Assembly: GCA_902800625.1 (NCBI GenBank) | Contig: CADCFG010000010.1 | Location: forward strand, 1 to 64,000 | Source of the DNA: an uncultured Eubacteriales bacterium | GTDB taxonomy: Bacteria; Bacillota; Clostridia; Christensenellales; Aristaeellaceae | Reading direction: 5' to 3' | DNA length: 64,000 nucleotides | Shown: positions 61,816 through 64,000 of the stretch, piece by piece | Position numbering within the stretch: the first letter of the stretch is position 1 | How the letters are laid out: every line of letters begins with the position of its first letter | Notes under the pieces: generated by a model | The model's database searches: none | Told to the model about the DNA's origin: nothing | What the model saw: only the letters and a program-made list of their open reading frames with translations | Translations under genes and position numbers: made by a program

Positions 61816-63873
61816 ATGAAGAAACTTCTGTCTGTCCTGCTGGCCCTCGCGATGCTGCTTGGCTGCGCCGCGATGGCCGAAGGTACCGTGCTGCGCATGG
61901 CCACCGGCTACAACAGCACCAAGACCGGCATCGCCTTTGACGCCGAGACGGCGGGCAGCGGCGTGACGCTGGCCGACGGCAACACCTACAACACCGGCGA
62001 CCTGAAGCCCACCTGGGTGGAAATGGAGAAGATCCTGGACGTCAAGTTCGAGGACAAGTACCAGGGCAACAGCGCCGCCAAGGAGTTCGAGTTCTGGAAG
62101 GACCGCCTGAACGAGGTCGACATGATCAGCGGCACCGCCGCCACGCTGTCCGAGTACGGCGAGGCCGGCAGCCTGGTCAACCTGGCCGAATACCTGGACC
62201 AGATGCCCAACTTCAAGGCCTATCTGGAAGCCAACCCCATCGTGCGCCTGTCCATCACCGGCAACACCTCCACCGGCGCCATCTACTTCAGCCCCTACTT
62301 CGACGGTGTCAACGACATCGAGCGCATGCCCCTGATGCGCGTGGACTGGGTGCAGAAGCTGCTGGACGGCGAGGGTGAGTTCACCGCCGACGCCTGCAAT
62401 AACCTGGCTCCCGTGGTCTACGAGCCCTACATGCCCACCAGCGGCTCCATCGAGATCGAAACCGTGACCCTGGACGGCACCGGCACCGAGACCGTCACCA
62501 AGAACTACGACGCCTTCGGCAATGTCGTGGCGATCATGAATGATGCGGGCGAACTCACCGGCGTGGACGCTGTGAACCTGCTGCGCAACTACATCGACGC
62601 CGCCTACGACGGCTACTATGGCACCGAGCGGTCCAACCTGTTCATCGGCCAGAATGCCGCCTGGGACGCCGACGAGATGGTCGCCCTGCTGCGCTGCGTC
62701 GTGGCCAACCCCCAGACCCTCAACGGCACCGATTCCGTACAGGGCCTGTTCACCCGCGAGGAGAACAACAACCAGCGCCGCGTGGATATGATCCGCCTGG
62801 CCGGCCACCTGTTCGGCGTGCGCGGCATGGAGTCCCGCCAGGACTACCTGTATGTCGGCGCTGACAATGAGCTGCATGACGCCCGTCAGGACGTGGCCGC
62901 CTATGAGGCCATGGGCCGCATGCACGCCATGGTGGAAGAGGGGCTGATTTCCAAGGCGTTCATCGACGCTTCCGAGGAGAACAGCGGCACCTACCTGGAG
63001 AACGACATGGGCTTCATGTCCTACGACTACAACCAGACCCAGACCATCATGAACGCCACCAAGCTGCAGGAAGGCGAAAAGTACATGGCCGTGATGGTTC
63101 CCGTGGCGCGCTGGTATGACGGCACCGACGAGAACGGCGTGTACATGCGCTTCACCGAGTCCTGGCGCTCTGTCAAGACCGACGGCTGGGCCATCTCCAA
63201 GGCCGGCGTAGAGGGCGACGAGGCCAAGCTGAACGCCGCCCTGGCGCTGATCGATTACGCCTTCTCCGAGCAGGGCCAGATCCTGATGAGCTATGGCCCC
63301 GACGCCTTCATCAAGACCAAGGACGACGGCTCCTACGAGACCTTCGTCTTCAATGGCAAGGAGATGCCCGTCATCGCCGACGCCACCTATGAAGAGCTGT
63401 GGGAGAAGGCCAGCGGCAACTACACCAACTATGCCCGCATGTACCTGGGCTCCACCCTGTCCTTCGCCAAGAGCCAGGCCTTCGAATATCAGTGCACCCA
63501 CGAGGTCGGCAAGGAAGGCGCGGGCCACATCTCCGTGGCCATCGGCCTGGGCACCATCAAGCATCCCGAGTTGGCCCTCGCCGAGAACCCCTGGTACACC
63601 TCCGTGCCCACCGTGCTGCCCAACACCAAGGTGGAAAACGACGAGCTGAACAGCTACACCGAGCTGACCGCCAACGGCAAGTTCGGCCTGGGCAAGGACG
63701 GCGAGAACGCGTTCGTGAACCTGATCGTGAACGGCTTCACCCTGGACGGCATGACCTCTCCCGAAGCGGCCGCGCAGACCGTTGACACCGACTGGTACGG
63801 CTATGACTACCTGCTGCTGAAGGGCGACGCCTGGGCTCGCCTGCTGGATTACTACACCAGCCTCGCCGAATAA
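61816..63873 (+). CDS. Extracellular solute-binding protein of an LplA/LipO-type sugar importer
   Basis: A 685-residue exported receptor. The N-terminus has a lipobox-like LLGCAAMAEG at 17-26; Cys20 could be lipidated, or cleavage could follow AMA. The mature protein has the large family 1 receptor layout of LplA-like proteins, with an N-lobe beginning VLRMATGYNSTKTG and Trp/Tyr-rich sugar-binding segments. Its length is above the 500-550 of most LplA proteins, because of an insertion around 190-260. AAGGAGGAAC precedes the ATG. It follows the two permease genes by 20 bp, and the hairpin after its stop suggests it is made in excess. Confidence 0.88.
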   Translation: MKKLLSVLLALAMLLGCAAMAEGTVLRMATGYNSTKTGIAFDAETAGSGVTLADGNTYNTGDLKPTWVEMEKILDVKFEDKYQGNSAAKEFEFWKDRLNEVDMISGTAATLSEYGEAGSLVNLAEYLDQMPNFKAYLEANPIVRLSITGNTSTGAIYFSPYFDGVNDIERMPLMRVDWVQKLLDGEGEFTADACNNLAPVVYEPYMPTSGSIEIETVTLDGTGTETVTKNYDAFGNVVAIMNDAGELTGVDAVNLLRNYIDAAYDGYYGTERSNLFIGQNAAWDADEMVALLRCVVANPQTLNGTDSVQGLFTREENNNQRRVDMIRLAGHLFGVRGMESRQDYLYVGADNELHDARQDVAAYEAMGRMHAMVEEGLISKAFIDASEENSGTYLENDMGFMSYDYNQTQTIMNATKLQEGEKYMAVMVPVARWYDGTDENGVYMRFTESWRSVKTDGWAISKAGVEGDEAKLNAALALIDYAFSEQGQILMSYGPDAFIKTKDDGSYETFVFNGKEMPVIADATYEELWEKASGNYTNYARMYLGSTLSFAKSQAFEYQCTHEVGKEGAGHISVAIGLGTIKHPELALAENPWYTSVPTVLPNTKVENDELNSYTELTANGKFGLGKDGENAFVNLIVNGFTLDGMTSPEAAAQTVDTDWYGYDYLLLKGDAWARLLDYYTSLAE

Positions 63874-63894
63874 TCGGCCAATCGACCTAATCTG

Positions 63895-63925
63895 CCTCCC
63901 CTCCCGCCCTCCGGCGGGAGGGAGG
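63895..63925 (+). other. Intercistronic hairpin after the binding-protein gene
   Basis: CTCCCGCC (63901-63908) and GGCGGGAG (63913-63920) form an 8-bp stem, extendable by two pairs. No T tract follows, so it is more likely an mRNA stabiliser or partial attenuator than a full terminator. Confidence 0.5.
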
Positions 63926-63958
63926 CACCCTTACACTCTTGGATCGGGGGAGTTCGAC

Positions 63959-64000
63959 ATGTATAAGAAACAGATGAAGCTGCAGCGCATCGCGTGCTTT
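63959..64000 (+). CDS. Start of a further gene, cut by the window edge
   Basis: ATG at 63959 follows GGGGGAG and opens a reading frame to the edge (14 residues, MYKKQMKLQRIACF). Being in the sugar operon it is probably a signal-peptide protein or another transporter part; too short to identify. Confidence 0.5.
   Translation, partial: MYKKQMKLQRIACF

Overview
The window is a high-GC (about 60%) chromosomal segment from a Gram-positive, anaerobic, probably spore-forming Bacillota/Clostridia lineage. The evidence is a four-domain flavodiiron protein with fused rubredoxin, a SpoIIP homologue, a Spo0A-like regulator, SpoIIE-type and STAS/anti-sigma proteins, LplB/LplC-type sugar ABC permeases, and many Sec signal peptides ending in A-E or A-E-G. 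No rRNA, tRNA, CRISPR array, insertion sequence or phage gene was seen. A gut Clostridia group such as Christensenellales is a guess from protein style only.

Layout. 0-4.5 kb: DUF1540 protein, flavodiiron protein, HI0933-type flavoprotein, RpiR regulator. 4.7-7.8 kb: SpoIIP, SRAP/YedK protein, Spo0A-like regulator, uridine kinase. 7.9-11.5 kb: a minus-strand operon LURP-one-like protein, MscS channel, VanX-type dipeptidase, CstA-type transporter. 11.7-17.5 kb: an exported class I glutamine amidotransferase-fold protein, then a PreA-like enzyme, exported HAD phosphatase, anti-sigma ATPase, STAS antagonist and a divergent HATPase-like protein. 17.5-31 kb: a minus-strand block of exported peptidases (VanX-like, M4, two C11) with an unusual amino-acid ABC importer (1000-residue receptor-permease fusion plus an ATPase with an extra tail) and an exported prephenate-dehydratase-like protein.

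31.2-38 kb (plus strand): a compact peptide-export operon. It encodes a small double-glycine-leader protein whose cargo looks like an SH3-like domain, a short HlyD/NHLM-type membrane protein, a C39-peptidase ABC exporter, a second NHLM-type ABC transporter, an orphan protein and a regulator with a degenerate receiver. No RiPP modification enzyme is present. The last stop codon forms the loop of a 16-bp terminator hairpin.

38-49 kb (minus strand): a five-gene signalling operon with a hybrid histidine kinase, a REC-GGDEF-EAL protein, an HPt protein, and two very large proteins that begin with a complete APC-type amino-acid permease. One of these continues into a histidine kinase with two receivers, the other into GGDEF-REC-GGDEF-EAL. 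This looks like transporter-coupled sensing feeding a phosphorelay and c-di-GMP turnover. It and the export operon are the most unusual parts of the window.

49-64 kb: PAS-GGDEF protein, glycogen branching enzyme, Cache/HAMP/SpoIIE phosphatase, ABC-2-type exporter pair, GGDEF-GAF protein, and a sugar ABC operon (ECF S-like membrane protein, LplB, LplC, solute-binding protein) that runs off the right edge. Functions are inferred by reading motifs only; no database search was possible.
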